Both the position numbers and the translations under genes were made by a program. DNA of 64,000 nucleotides from Sulfuricella sp. (lineage in GTDB: Bacteria > Pseudomonadota > Gammaproteobacteria > Burkholderiales > Sulfuricellaceae): NCBI GenBank assembly GCA_041651995.1, contig JBAZID010000011.1, positions 23,898 through 87,897 on the forward strand. Reading direction: 5' to 3'. How positions within the stretch are numbered: position 1 is the first letter of the stretch; each line of letters begins with the position of its first letter. Shown one piece after another: positions 40,909-50,920 of the stretch. Below the pieces are notes generated by a model, which was given only the letters and a program-made list of their open reading frames with translations, ran no database searches and was not told where the DNA came from.

Positions 40909-42558
40909 ATGTCAGCTTTTCCCGGTCCGAAAAATGCGCCGATCGATTTCCAGAACAAGACCTTTCTGGTTATCGACGACATCATCGGCGTGCGTTCCTC
41001 GATGCGCATCACCATCACCACCTTTGGCGGCGTCAAGGTCGACATGGCGGCGAATGCGGCGGATGCGATCAACAAGATCGAGCATCGCAACTACGACATC
41101 ATTCTCTGCGACTATTCACTGGGTGAAGCCAAGGATGGGCAGCAATTGCTGGAAGAGCTCAAGCGGCGGCGCCTGATCCGGAATACCACCATTTTCATGA
41201 TGGTGACCGCCGAACGAGGCTACGAGAAAGTGGTCAGTGCAGTTGAACTGGCGCCGGACGACTATCTGATCAAGCCTTTCAGCGGCGAGGTGTTGCGCAC
41301 CCGGCTCGAACGCCTGGCACACAAAAAAGCTTTCCTGGCGCCGATCTACGAGTTGATGGAACGTCAGGAAATACGCAAGGCGGTGCAGGTGTGCGATCAG
41401 CGTTTGCAGGCCGCTGGCCCCTATCTGCTCGATGTGTTGCGCCTCAAGGGCGAGTTGCTGCTGCTGATTTCGGAATTCGCGAGCGCGAGCCAGGTTTATG
41501 AACATATTCTGGCCATGCGCGAAATTCCCTGGGCCAGAATGGGCCTGTCCCAGGCACGGTATTTTCTGGAAAACCACGCAGCGGCAGCGGAAGGGTTCAA
41601 GCAGATTATTGCCGATCACCCCAATTATTTGTCCGCTTATGACTGGCTGGCCAAGGCTTACACCGCCCTGGGAGACGAGGCATCGGCACAGCGGGTGCTG
41701 ATGGAAGGGGTGGCCAGGTCGCCCCGGACATTGCAGCGGCAGAAAGACCTGGGCGAAAGCGCCTACCAAAATGAGGATCTGGATACTGCGCAGGGCGCGT
41801 TTGAAGCCGTGCTGGAATTCGGCAAGTTTTCCTCTTTCACCGAGCCCGAGGATTTCGCCAACCTGAGCCGCACTTTTCTTGAAAAAGGTGAGTACGATCA
41901 GGCTTTGACAGTCATGGGCAATGCTCGCAAGGTATTTGAAAAATCTCCGCAGGTCATGCTGCATGCCGCCGTGATGGACAGCATGATTCACGGCAAGGCC
42001 GGCAACAAGGAAGCGGCTGAGCGCGCATTCGACGAAGCGCGTTCGCTGTTCGGCGCGGCGGGTGAAAAACCGGAGTCCCTGGCCCTGGATATGGTGCGTG
42101 CCTGTTATCAGCAAGGCGACCAGGCGGCGGGCGAAAAAATCACTCAGGATCTGGTCAAGAACAATCATGACAACCCGGCCGTGCTGAAGCGCACGGAGCA
42201 GATGTTCCAGCGCATGGGCATGCATGACCATGGCAAGGAGCTGATCCACAATTCCTCGCGCGAAGTGATTGCGCTCAATAACCGCGCCGTGAAGCTGGCC
42301 CAGGCGGGCGACCTGAAGGGCTCGGTCGAGTTGTTGATGCAGGCTGCCGATCAGCTCAAGGCCAATAACGTGGTGGTGCTCAATGCCGCCCACGCGATTT
42401 TGACTTATCTGAGCCAGACTGGCTGGGACGAGCGGCTGGCGGCCACCGTGCAGGAATATCTGGATACCGTGAAACAGCGCGACCCCCAGCACAAGAAATA
42501 CCTTACGCTGGCAGCAATTTACAAGGATCTTGCGAGCAAGTTCGGAGTCACGAAGTGA
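40909..42558 (+). CDS. Response regulator with TPR repeats
   Basis: 549 residues. An N-terminal receiver domain (about 15-140) has the phosphoacceptor in YDIILCDYSLGEAKDG, with the threonine in FMMVTAERG and lysine in DDYLIKPFSG. The rest is a chain of tetratricopeptide-like helical repeats (e.g. YDWLAKAYTALGDEASAQRVL), with no DNA-binding output, so the output is probably protein-protein binding. The stop overlaps the next gene's start (GTGA), pairing it with a kinase-like protein. Similar regulators are seen in beta- and gammaproteobacteria near motility or surface genes, without a firm role. Confidence 0.85.
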   Translation: MSAFPGPKNAPIDFQNKTFLVIDDIIGVRSSMRITITTFGGVKVDMAANAADAINKIEHRNYDIILCDYSLGEAKDGQQLLEELKRRRLIRNTTIFMMVTAERGYEKVVSAVELAPDDYLIKPFSGEVLRTRLERLAHKKAFLAPIYELMERQEIRKAVQVCDQRLQAAGPYLLDVLRLKGELLLLISEFASASQVYEHILAMREIPWARMGLSQARYFLENHAAAAEGFKQIIADHPNYLSAYDWLAKAYTALGDEASAQRVLMEGVARSPRTLQRQKDLGESAYQNEDLDTAQGAFEAVLEFGKFSSFTEPEDFANLSRTFLEKGEYDQALTVMGNARKVFEKSPQVMLHAAVMDSMIHGKAGNKEAAERAFDEARSLFGAAGEKPESLALDMVRACYQQGDQAAGEKITQDLVKNNHDNPAVLKRTEQMFQRMGMHDHGKELIHNSSREVIALNNRAVKLAQAGDLKGSVELLMQAADQLKANNVVVLNAAHAILTYLSQTGWDERLAATVQEYLDTVKQRDPQHKKYLTLAAIYKDLASKFGVTK

Positions 42559-43268
42559 TCTCCCCGGAAGGCCGGCCCGAGTCACTGGCAACGCTTGATT
42601 TCGCTTCCCTGTTTGCCTCGGGCATCCATGAAGTCAAGAATCAGCTGTTCCTGTTGCAGAGCGCAGTCGAGGAAGTGAGCCGGGAAGACTGGGTCAGGGA
42701 GCACACTTCCGCCCAGACGGCATTAAACCGGCTTGATCAGGGTAGTGCACGGATCGGCCGGCAGCTGGCCCGCTTGCTTGGCCTCTACCGCATTGCCCAG
42801 GGGCATTATCAGCTCGATATCGCTTACCATGAGGCGGCTGAACTGCTGCAGGACGTTGTGCTCGAGCTCAGGCCTCTGCTGGGCGAACAACGTGCGGCAG
42901 AATTGGTTGTGGCGGGAGGGGAAGCACTGTACGGATTTTTCGACCGGGAAATCGTGCGTGGCATCTTGCTCAATGCCGTTCACAACGCCTTGCGCTTCAG
43001 CACAGGGAAGGTCCGCGTTAGCGCGGCTAAAGAGGGTGATTATCTGTGCTTCCGGGTCGAAGACGATGGCCCCGGTTTTCCGTCCGGAATATTGTCAGCG
43101 GAGGCTGCCCGGACAAAACTCGATCTGCGCGGAGGAAACTCGGGATTGGGTTTGTATTTTTCCGTCACTGCCGCTGCGCTGCATCATAGCCAGGGGAAAA
43201 AGGGTTTTGTGACGTTGCAGAACGGTGGCGCGCTGAAGGGTGCCGTGTTCGCGTTGCATCTTCCGTGA
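42555..43268 (+). CDS. Soluble histidine kinase-like ATPase
   Basis: 237 residues from a GTG that overlaps the previous stop. A possible phosphoacceptor helix has the short H-box GIHEVKNQLFLLQ (H-E-x-x-N). The ATPase domain follows: N-box ILLNAVHNALRFS, G1-box VEDDGPGFP, G2-box GGNSGLGLYFS. No sensor or membrane domain is present, so input must come through a partner, likely the TPR regulator with which it is coupled. Confidence 0.85.
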   Translation: MISPEGRPESLATLDFASLFASGIHEVKNQLFLLQSAVEEVSREDWVREHTSAQTALNRLDQGSARIGRQLARLLGLYRIAQGHYQLDIAYHEAAELLQDVVLELRPLLGEQRAAELVVAGGEALYGFFDREIVRGILLNAVHNALRFSTGKVRVSAAKEGDYLCFRVEDDGPGFPSGILSAEAARTKLDLRGGNSGLGLYFSVTAAALHHSQGKKGFVTLQNGGALKGAVFALHLP

Positions 43269-43297
43269 CGGGTTCTATCCCCCTTCGCGAGTCTGGT

Positions 43298-43693
43298 TTA
43301 TAGCAGCGTGAAGAACTTCAGGAACGGCCCCGCCAGTTGGGGTGTGCGGATCATTTTTCGATAATCGCCATGCCTGAAATGCAGCTGCCCGCTGGCGACT
43401 GCCACGCCCAGGCCGGCGATGCCGAGCCCTTCTTTTTTCCATTTAGCCCATTGTTCGGGTGTCGCGCGCAGATCCCAGTTGGCGGCAGGGCTATTGGCCG
43501 CGTTGTGAAGCCCCGCCTGCTCGATTCTGCCATTTTTCACTTCCACCAGTACCGCCGGATGGATTGCATCAATGAAGCCAAAGGCGATGACTGAATCGAA
43601 GCTGGCCGCTGCCAGCGGCTCCACCATGTCTGGATTGGCATTCCATTGAGTGGTGAAGCGTTCTGCCCATTCAGGTGAAAAGAGTCCTTCCAT
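43298..43693 (-). CDS. SCP2-like sterol/lipid-carrier-fold protein
   Basis: 131 residues. LFSPEWAERFTTQWNANPDMVEPLAAASFDSVIAFG at the start, then WDLRATPEQWAKWKKEGLGIAGLGVAVASGQLHF and the closing GDYRKMIRTPQLAGPFLKFF resemble SCP2-type hydrophobic-ligand proteins found as short single-domain bacterial proteins. No enzyme residues are recognised. It starts four bases after argH stops on the same strand (43693 versus 43697), so it is probably co-transcribed. Function unknown. Confidence 0.6.
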   Translation of the reverse strand: MEGLFSPEWAERFTTQWNANPDMVEPLAAASFDSVIAFGFIDAIHPAVLVEVKNGRIEQAGLHNAANSPAANWDLRATPEQWAKWKKEGLGIAGLGVAVASGQLHFRHGDYRKMIRTPQLAGPFLKFFTLL

Positions 43694-43696
43694 TTG

Positions 43697-45094
43697 CTAT
43701 GCCCCCAGGGTTTTTCTGGCTCTTTGTATGGCGAGCCGGACCTGCTGCGGAGCGGTGCCGCCGATGTGATTGCGGCTGTTGAGCGAGCCTTCCAGCGTCA
43801 GGACGGCGAAGATATCCTCGCCGATCAGGGGCGAGAATTCCGCGAGCTGTGCCAGGGTGAGTTCGCTCAGGTCGCATTTCCGGCTTTCGGCATAACGCAC
43901 CGCGCGGGCCACGGCTTCATGCGCGTCGCGGAATGGCAGCCCTTTTTTTACCAGGTAATCCGCCAGGTCGGTGGCCGTGGCATAGCCCTGGAAAGCGGCC
44001 TGGCGCATGGCATCCTTGTTGACCGTGATGCCGGTGATCATGTCGGCGTAGATGCGCAGGGTGGCGTTGAGGGTGTCCGCGGTGTCGAACAGCGGTTCCT
44101 TGTCCTCCTGGTTGTCCTTGTTGTAGGCCAGCGGCTGGGCTTTCATCAGGGTCAGCAGCGCGACCAGGTGGCCGGTGACGCGCCCGGTCTTGCCGCGCAC
44201 CAGTTCCGGCACGTCGGGATTTTTTTTCTGCGGCATGATGCTGGAGCCGGTGCAGAAGCGGTCGGCGATGTCGATGAAGCCGAAGCGCGGGCTCATCCAC
44301 AGGATCAGTTCTTCCGACAGGCGCGAAAGATGGGTCATGATCAGTGCGGCGCAGGCGGTGAATTCGATGGCGAAATCGCGGTCGGATACTGCGTCCAGCG
44401 AGTTCTCGCACACCCCGTCGAAGCCCAGTTCGCGCGCTACCATTTCGCGGTCGATGGGGTAGCTGGTGCCGGCCAGCGCGGCGGCGCCCAGGGGCAGGTG
44501 GTTGGCGCGCTTGCGGCAGTCGGCGAGGCGTTCGCCGTCGCGCTTGAGCATTTCGAAGTAGGCCATGAGATGATGGCCGAAAGAAACCGGCTGGGCGACC
44601 TGCAGATGGGTGAAGCCTGGCATCACGGTGTCGCTGTGCTGCTCGGCAAGATCCAGCAGGGCGGCCTGCAGATTGCGGATCAGCACGGACAGGGCGTCGA
44701 TCTCGCTGCGCAGCCACAGGCGGACATCGGTGGCCACCTGGTCGTTGCGCGAACGGGCGGTATGCAGGCGCTTGCCGGCATCGCCCACCAGCGCGGTGAG
44801 GCGCTTTTCAATGTTGAGGTGGACATCCTCCGCGTCGAGAGACCAGGCAAACTGGCCGGAGCGGATTTCTTCCAGAATTTGCTGCAAGCCCTTGCGAATG
44901 GATGAAAGGTCGTCTATGTTCAGGATGCCGACGGCATGAAGCATGCCGGCATGGGCGAGCGAGCCCTGGATGTCGAATTCGGCCAGGCGGCGATCAAAGT
45001 CCACTGACGCTGTGTAACGTTTGACCAGTTCCGAAACAGGTTCGTTGAAGCGGCCGGACCAGGCCTGTGCGGCAGACGGGCTTTTATCTTGCAT
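43697..45094 (-). CDS. argH: Argininosuccinate lyase
   Basis: Last enzyme of arginine synthesis. 465 residues. The opening WSGRFNEPVSELVKRYTASVDFDRRL, the HTARSRNDQVATDVRLW region, and the superfamily signature SSIMPQKKNPDVPELVRGK are intact. Divergent from an algZ/algR pair with 30 bases between starts, as in Pseudomonas, where argH also borders algZ. Confidence 0.97.
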   Translation of the reverse strand: MQDKSPSAAQAWSGRFNEPVSELVKRYTASVDFDRRLAEFDIQGSLAHAGMLHAVGILNIDDLSSIRKGLQQILEEIRSGQFAWSLDAEDVHLNIEKRLTALVGDAGKRLHTARSRNDQVATDVRLWLRSEIDALSVLIRNLQAALLDLAEQHSDTVMPGFTHLQVAQPVSFGHHLMAYFEMLKRDGERLADCRKRANHLPLGAAALAGTSYPIDREMVARELGFDGVCENSLDAVSDRDFAIEFTACAALIMTHLSRLSEELILWMSPRFGFIDIADRFCTGSSIMPQKKNPDVPELVRGKTGRVTGHLVALLTLMKAQPLAYNKDNQEDKEPLFDTADTLNATLRIYADMITGITVNKDAMRQAAFQGYATATDLADYLVKKGLPFRDAHEAVARAVRYAESRKCDLSELTLAQLAEFSPLIGEDIFAVLTLEGSLNSRNHIGGTAPQQVRLAIQRARKTLGA

Positions 45095-45124
45095 CGTGTC
45101 GGGGTCTTATTCAGAATTAGGAAC

Positions 45125-46138
45125 ATGGCAAGTATAAATCAAAACCAGCGGCCCCCGGTGGCCCTGCCCAATTTTTGCAATCTGGGGGTGAACCTGCGCA
45201 TTCTGCTCGCCGTAAATGGCATGAGCCTGATCGCGGCTGGCCTGAAAGCATCCACCTGGGCCTTGTTCTGGCAGGAGTTGATGGGAATTGCCGTGCTGGT
45301 GCAGCCGGTATTGCTGTTGAGCCTGCTGCTGCTGTGCACGGTGCGAAAATTTCTGGATCGCCTGCCTTATCGGGGCGGCATCGTGATGGTCGTGCTACTG
45401 GAAGAATTGCTGACCACGCTGGCGTATTTCCTGGGGCGCGAATTGCTGGATACGGTTGAATCATTTCAGCTGTACCGATACTGGATATTCACTTTCTTGC
45501 TGACAGCCACGCTGCTGGTTTATTTCAATTTACGCAGCCGCGCGCTTTCGCCAGCCTTGAGCGAGGCCCGGTTGCAGGCGCTGCAGGCGCGCATCCGGCC
45601 CCACTTCCTGTTCAATAGCATCAATGCGGTGCTGAGTCTGATTCGCAGCAATCCGAAAGCGGCGGAAACCGCGCTGGAAGACATGGCGGACCTGTTTCGC
45701 GTGCTCATGGCGGACAATCGCAATCTGGTCGGCCTTGAGCAGGAAGTGGCCTTGAGCCGCCAGTATCTCGGGCTGGAGCAGTTGCGGCTGGGAGAGCGTT
45801 TGCGGGTGATATGGCACACGGAAAAAATGCCGCACGATGCGCTGATCCCCCCCCTGGTTTTGCAGCCCTTGCTGGAAAATGCCGTATATCACGGTATCGA
45901 GCCGTCGATTCTGCCGGGCGAGATTTGTGTCAATATTTACAGTAGCCGCAACCAGGTTCATCTGGTATTGCGCAACCCCTATCGCAACGAAGGGAATCAC
46001 CATAGCGGCAACAAGATGGCACTGGGAAATATACGCGAAAGACTGGCGCTGCATTTTGATGCCGAGGCAAGCCTGACAACGCAAATCAGCGATAACGCTT
46101 ATCAGGTGCACATCGTGATTCCCTATATGAAGCAGTGA
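45125..46138 (+). CDS. algZ: AlgZ/FimS-like histidine kinase (LytS group)
   Basis: 337 residues from the ATG at 45125; the frame is open 12 codons upstream, but that lies within argH's start region. Four hydrophobic segments (about 25-140) are followed by an HisKA_7TM/LytS-type kinase domain: LQARIRPHFLFNSINAVLSL carries the phosphohistidine, and the ATPase has LVLQPLLENAVYHGIEP. The glycine box (G-N-I-R-E-R-L) is present. It should signal to the LytTR regulator next door, six bases away. In Pseudomonas the pair controls alginate and type IV pili. Confidence 0.9.
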   Translation: MASINQNQRPPVALPNFCNLGVNLRILLAVNGMSLIAAGLKASTWALFWQELMGIAVLVQPVLLLSLLLLCTVRKFLDRLPYRGGIVMVVLLEELLTTLAYFLGRELLDTVESFQLYRYWIFTFLLTATLLVYFNLRSRALSPALSEARLQALQARIRPHFLFNSINAVLSLIRSNPKAAETALEDMADLFRVLMADNRNLVGLEQEVALSRQYLGLEQLRLGERLRVIWHTEKMPHDALIPPLVLQPLLENAVYHGIEPSILPGEICVNIYSSRNQVHLVLRNPYRNEGNHHSGNKMALGNIRERLALHFDAEASLTTQISDNAYQVHIVIPYMKQ

Positions 46139-46144
46139 GGGCCC

Positions 46145-46906
46145 ATGGCCGATCCAATAAGAATACTGATCGTGGACGACGAAGCGCCGGCGCGTAACCG
46201 CCTGCGCGAGGTGCTGGCGGATTGTGCGGAAAATCTGCCGGTAATTGCGGCGGGAGAGGCGGCATCGGGGCGGGAGGCGCTTGACTGGCTGGAGCACAAC
46301 ACGGTTGACGTGGTACTGCTGGATATCCGCATGCCGGAAATGGACGGGATTGAGCTGGCGCGGCACATGCAGAAATTGAAAAATCCCCCCGCAGTGGTTT
46401 TTTGTACCGCATATGATCAGCATGCCATTGAGGCATTCGAGGTTAATGCCATCGATTATCTGCTCAAGCCTGTTCGGCGGGAGCGCTTGATCCTGGCGCT
46501 AAACAAGGCGCAGGCATATTCACGGCTACAGTTGAAAGCCGTGTCTCGCCAGCCACGGGTTAACCTTGCCATGTCCGTGGGGGGCAAAATAATGCTGGTG
46601 CCAGTGGCGGACATTGTGTTTCTTCGGGCGGAGCAGAAATACGTGACGGTGAGAACGCTGATGCATGAATACCTGACGGAAGAGTCTCTGATGCATCTGG
46701 AGCAGGAGTTTGGTGAGCACTTTGTGCGCATACACCGCAATTGCATCGTGGCACGAGATTTTATTGCCGGTTTTGAAAGGCAGCAGCCCAGCAGCGAGGA
46801 TGAAGCCGGAAGCTTTGCCTGGACGGTTTTGCTGCGCGGCCTGGAAGAGAAATTGCCGATCAGCCGCAGGCATCGGCATATCGTCAAGGAAACGGCGGGC
46901 GATTGA
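46145..46906 (+). CDS. algR: AlgR-like LytTR response regulator
   Basis: 253 residues. Receiver domain with the phosphoacceptor in VDVVLLDIRMPEMDG and the K of DYLLKPVRRE; C-terminal LytTR DNA-binding domain (about 145-245: VADIVFLRAEQKYVTV, HFVRIHRNCIVARDFI). Co-transcribed with the kinase. pilT, pilU and other pilus genes are possible targets, by analogy with Pseudomonas. In Pseudomonas hemC follows; here the tRNA-tuf cluster does. Confidence 0.9.
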   Translation: MADPIRILIVDDEAPARNRLREVLADCAENLPVIAAGEAASGREALDWLEHNTVDVVLLDIRMPEMDGIELARHMQKLKNPPAVVFCTAYDQHAIEAFEVNAIDYLLKPVRRERLILALNKAQAYSRLQLKAVSRQPRVNLAMSVGGKIMLVPVADIVFLRAEQKYVTVRTLMHEYLTEESLMHLEQEFGEHFVRIHRNCIVARDFIAGFERQQPSSEDEAGSFAWTVLLRGLEEKLPISRRHRHIVKETAGD

Positions 46907-46932
46907 GTTTCTCAGGGGGAATGTAATATGTG

Positions 46933-46961
46933 TTGACATGCGGCCCGGGAAAGTAGAAAAT
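46933..46961 (+). promoter_or_regulatory. Promoter of the tRNA-tuf cluster
   Basis: An exact -35 TTGACA (46933-46938) and a -10 GAAAAT (46956-46961) are 17 bases apart, directly followed by GGCGCGC, the GC-rich discriminator typical of stringently controlled stable-RNA promoters. tRNA-Tyr begins 17 bases after the -10. Confidence 0.65.
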
Positions 46962-46977
46962 GGCGCGCTTCGTTAAC

Positions 46978-47062
<85 letters not shown>

Positions 47063-47123
47063 GGATTTGTAGGTGTAAAAGCGGCGTGAAAGCGCCGTTT
47101 TTAGTCGGTAAAAGTAATTAAGT

Positions 47124-47197
47124 GCGGGTGTAGCTCAATGGTAGAGCAGAAGTTTTCCAAACTTACGACGAGGGTTCGATTCCCTTCACCCGCTCCA
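47124..47197 (+). tRNA. tRNA-Gly (TCC)
   Basis: 74 bases with encoded CCA. Acceptor GCGGGTG with CACCCGC; anticodon loop TTTCCAA containing TCC; T-arm GGGTTCGATTCCC. Confidence 0.95.
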
Positions 47198-47204
47198 GAT
47201 AGTA

Positions 47205-47279
<75 letters not shown>

Positions 47280-47311
47280 ATTAATTTCGCGCTAGAAAGG
47301 ACGGCTAGATC

Positions 47312-48502
<1,191 letters not shown>

Positions 48503-48511
48503 TTCAAGAAG

Positions 48512-48587
48512 CGCTCAGCCGTCAGTATTCAGCCATCAGGAAAATCTGATGATGGCTGAATGCTGATAGCTGAGCGCTGACAGCTTA
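48512..48587. repeat. Heptamer-type palindrome after tuf
   Basis: TCAGCCG/TCAGTAT/TCAGCCA-like units on the left (48512-48538) pair with CTGATGATGGCTGA...GCTGAGCG on the right (48546-48576), and AGCGCTGACAGCTT extends it. Units recur every seven bases. It could slow or end transcription after tuf. A related, one-sided array precedes rpoC. Confidence 0.75.
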
Positions 48588-48592
48588 AACAC

Positions 48593-48668
48593 AGGCCAGT
48601 AGCTCAATTGGCAGAGTATCGGTCTCCAAAACCGAGGGTTGGGGGTTCGAGGCCCTCCTGGCCTGCCA
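48593..48668 (+). tRNA. tRNA-Trp (CCA)
   Basis: 76 bases with encoded CCA. Acceptor AGGCCAG with CTGGCCT; anticodon loop CTCCAAA containing CCA; T-arm GGGGGTTCGAGGCCCTC. Standing between tuf and secE is the usual bacterial place. Confidence 0.96.
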
Positions 48669-48692
48669 TTCACAGCCGGCAATGCGGGTGTG

Positions 48693-48721
48693 TTAAACGT
48701 TCGCTTTGCAGTGGCTATATT
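48693..48721 (+). promoter_or_regulatory. Possible secE promoter
   Basis: TATATT (48716-48721) is 17 bases after TTAAAC (48693-48698). The secE ATG is only eight bases past the -10, so a transcript from here would be nearly leaderless; no Shine-Dalgarno sequence precedes secE. Read-through from tRNA-Trp is the alternative. Confidence 0.35.
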
Positions 48722-48729
48722 AAGTACAC

Positions 48730-49083
48730 ATGACAACAACAGACAAGATCAAGCTGGGCCTGGCGTTTCTGCTGCTGATGGCGGGAGTAGCCGGCTTTTA
48801 CTATTTGGGCAATCAGGCCACTGTGATCCGGGTGCTTGCGGTACTTGCGGGAGTGGCCGCTGCCGCGACCGTGGCCTGGATGTCGCAACCTGGCAAGCAA
48901 TTTCTTGCTTTCAGTAAAGAGTCCGTAGCCGAAACACGCAGGGTGGTGTGGCCAACCCGCAAGGAAACGATGCAGACAACAGGCGTGGTATTCCTGTTGG
49001 TGGTGGCAGTGGCCCTGTTTTTGTGGGTGGTGGATGCCAGCCTGATGTGGTTGGTGCAGTTGCTGATGGGGCAGGGGGATTGA
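48730..49083 (+). CDS. secE: Protein translocase subunit SecE
   Basis: Essential clamp of the SecYEG channel. 117 residues with three membrane segments (about 8-27, 33-50 and 84-107), the E. coli-like long form, and the conserved amphipathic segment SVAETRRVVWPTRKETMQT before the last. Its stop overlaps the nusG start by one base (TGATG). Confidence 0.95.
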   Translation: MTTTDKIKLGLAFLLLMAGVAGFYYLGNQATVIRVLAVLAGVAAAATVAWMSQPGKQFLAFSKESVAETRRVVWPTRKETMQTTGVVFLLVVAVALFLWVVDASLMWLVQLLMGQGD

Positions 49084-49616
49084 TGTCGAAACGCTGGTAT
49101 GTGATACACGCCTACTCGGGTTTCGAGAAGAGTGTGCAACGTGCATTGCTGGAGCGCATTGAGCGTGCAGGCATGCAGGACAAGTTTGGTGAGATTCTGG
49201 TGCCGCTGGAAGAAGTGGTGGAGATGAAGGGTGGGCAGAAATCCATCAGCGAGCGAAAGTTCTTCCCGGGCTACGTGCTGGCCCAGATGGAAATGACGGA
49301 TGAGTCCTGGCACCTGGTTAAAAGTACACCCAAGGTAACCGGGTTCGTCGGTGGCAGCGGCAACAAGCCCACTCCGATTACGGATAAGGAAGTCGAAGCC
49401 ATTCTGAGGCAGATTCAGGAGGGTGTGGAGAAGCCGAAACCCAAGGTGCTGTTCGAGGTGGGTGAAGCGGTCCGCGTTACAGAAGGTCCATTCAACGATT
49501 TCCACGGCAATGTGGAAGAGGTGAATTACGACAAGAACAAGTTGCGTGTGTCGGTGCTGATTTTTGGCCGTGCCACGCCGGTCGAGCTGGATTTCGGTCA
49601 GGTCGAGAAAGCATAA
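49083..49616 (+). CDS. nusG: Transcription elongation factor NusG
   Basis: Binds RNA polymerase and links it to Rho or the ribosome. 177 residues from the ATG at 49083. NGN domain KRWYVIHAYSGFEKSVQRAL, PGYVLAQMEM, then a KOW domain with FEVGEAVRVTEGPFNDFHG and GRATPVELDFGQVEK. Coupled to secE; a hairpin terminator follows before rplK. Confidence 0.98.
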   Translation: MSKRWYVIHAYSGFEKSVQRALLERIERAGMQDKFGEILVPLEEVVEMKGGQKSISERKFFPGYVLAQMEMTDESWHLVKSTPKVTGFVGGSGNKPTPITDKEVEAILRQIQEGVEKPKPKVLFEVGEAVRVTEGPFNDFHGNVEEVNYDKNKLRVSVLIFGRATPVELDFGQVEKA

Positions 49617-49625
49617 ACAGGCGAT

Positions 49626-49653
49626 TCGGAGCGCGGGGCTCCGAGTTGTTTTT
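49626..49653 (+). terminator. Hairpin terminator after nusG
   Basis: TCGGAGC (49626-49632) pairs with GCTCCGA (49638-49644) and is followed by GTTGTTTTT. It would separate secE-nusG from the rplKA transcript. Another 130 bases follow before rplK, room for the rplK promoter and the leader in which L1 regulates translation. Confidence 0.7.
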
Positions 49654-49787
49654 AAAGGGCGCGCGTCTCAAACAAGATGCGCGTGCAATACGGGAAGGCT
49701 AGCAACTTCAGGCGCGGTATTGTCGTGCCGGAAAACCCCGATTTCCAGATTGCTGGCCGTTAGACCCATACACAAGGAGTAGTTGAA

Positions 49788-50222
49788 GTGGCAAAGAAAA
49801 TCATTGGCTACATCAAGCTGCAGGTTCCGGCCGGTAAGGCCAACCCCAGCCCCCCCATTGGCCCTGCTCTGGGTCAGCGTGGTCTGAACATCATGGAATT
49901 CTGCAAGGCATTTAACGCCGCAACTCAGGGCGTTGAAGTTGGTCTGCCGATTCCCGTGGTGATTACTGCTTTTGCGGACAAGAGCTTCACTTTCATCATG
50001 AAGACTCCGCCCGCAAGCGTGCTGATCAAGAAGGCATCGGGTGTGCAAAAGGGCAGCCCGCGTCCCCATACCGACAAGGTTGGCAAGCTGACGCGCGCCC
50101 AGGCGGAAGAGATCGCCAAAACCAAGATGCCGGATCTGACCGCATCCGACATGGATGCCGCCGTACGTACCATTGCTGGCAGTGCGCGCAGCATGGGTAT
50201 TGAAGTTGAGGGGGTGGTGTAA
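49788..50222 (+). CDS. rplK: Ribosomal protein L11
   Basis: Part of the GTPase-associated centre of the large subunit. 144 residues. KKIIGYIKLQVPAGKANPSP, PPIGPALGQRGLNIMEFCK and the C-terminal RNA-binding domain with RTIAGSARSMGI are typical. GTG start behind AAGGAG. rplA starts three bases after its stop. Confidence 0.98.
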   Translation: MAKKIIGYIKLQVPAGKANPSPPIGPALGQRGLNIMEFCKAFNAATQGVEVGLPIPVVITAFADKSFTFIMKTPPASVLIKKASGVQKGSPRPHTDKVGKLTRAQAEEIAKTKMPDLTASDMDAAVRTIAGSARSMGIEVEGVV

Positions 50223-50224
50223 TC

Positions 50225-50920
50225 ATGGCAAAAATATCTAAAAGAATGAAAGCCATCAAGGGCTCTGTTGATCGCACCAAGCTTTACCCCTTGGTTGATG
50301 CACTGACCCTGGTGAAGAAAAACGCGACCGCAAAGTTTGACGAATCCGTGGATGTTGCCGTGAACCTGGGTATCGATGCGCGTAAATCCGACCAGTTGGT
50401 GCGTGGCTCGGTTGTGCTGCCACGCGGCACCGGCAAGAGCGTGCGCGTTGCTGTGTTTGCCCAGGGCGACAATGCCAAGGCCGCTCTGGAAGCGGGTGCG
50501 GATATCGTCGGATTTGAAGATCTGGCAGCAGATGTCAAGGCTGGCAAGATGGATTTTGATATTGTGATTGCGACGCCGGATGCCATGCGCGTGGTTGGCG
50601 CCCTGGGTCAGATTCTCGGGCCACGTGGTCTGATGCCAAACCCTAAAGTCGGTACGGTGACCCCGAATGTGGCAGAGGCAGTTAAAAATGCCAAGGCCGG
50701 TCAGGTTCAGTACCGCACCGACAAGGGCGGTATCGTGCAATGCACGATTGGCCGTGCTTCTTTTGCTGAAGATGCGCTCAAGGAAAATCTGCTGGCATTG
50801 GTAGACGCTTTGAACAAGGCCAAACCGGCCGCTTCGAAAGGTGTCTATCTGAAGAGAATCGCTGTCTCCAGCACCATGGGAGCGGGTGTCCGGGTGGATC
50901 AGTCCACACTGGCCGCATAA
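50225..50920 (+). CDS. rplA: Ribosomal protein L1
   Basis: Forms the L1 stalk that releases deacylated tRNA, and as a free protein represses the rplKA mRNA. 231 residues. ALTLVKKNATAKFDESVDVAV, LPRGTGKSVRVAVFA and GPRGLMPNPKVGTVT are the expected motifs. Follows rplK with two bases between. Confidence 0.98.
   Translation: MAKISKRMKAIKGSVDRTKLYPLVDALTLVKKNATAKFDESVDVAVNLGIDARKSDQLVRGSVVLPRGTGKSVRVAVFAQGDNAKAALEAGADIVGFEDLAADVKAGKMDFDIVIATPDAMRVVGALGQILGPRGLMPNPKVGTVTPNVAEAVKNAKAGQVQYRTDKGGIVQCTIGRASFAEDALKENLLALVDALNKAKPAASKGVYLKRIAVSSTMGAGVRVDQSTLAA

Noticed and set aside
46907..46977. hemC expected after algR by analogy with Pseudomonas.
   Set aside because: Only 71 bases separate algR from tRNA-Tyr, and these hold a promoter; no hemC is present.
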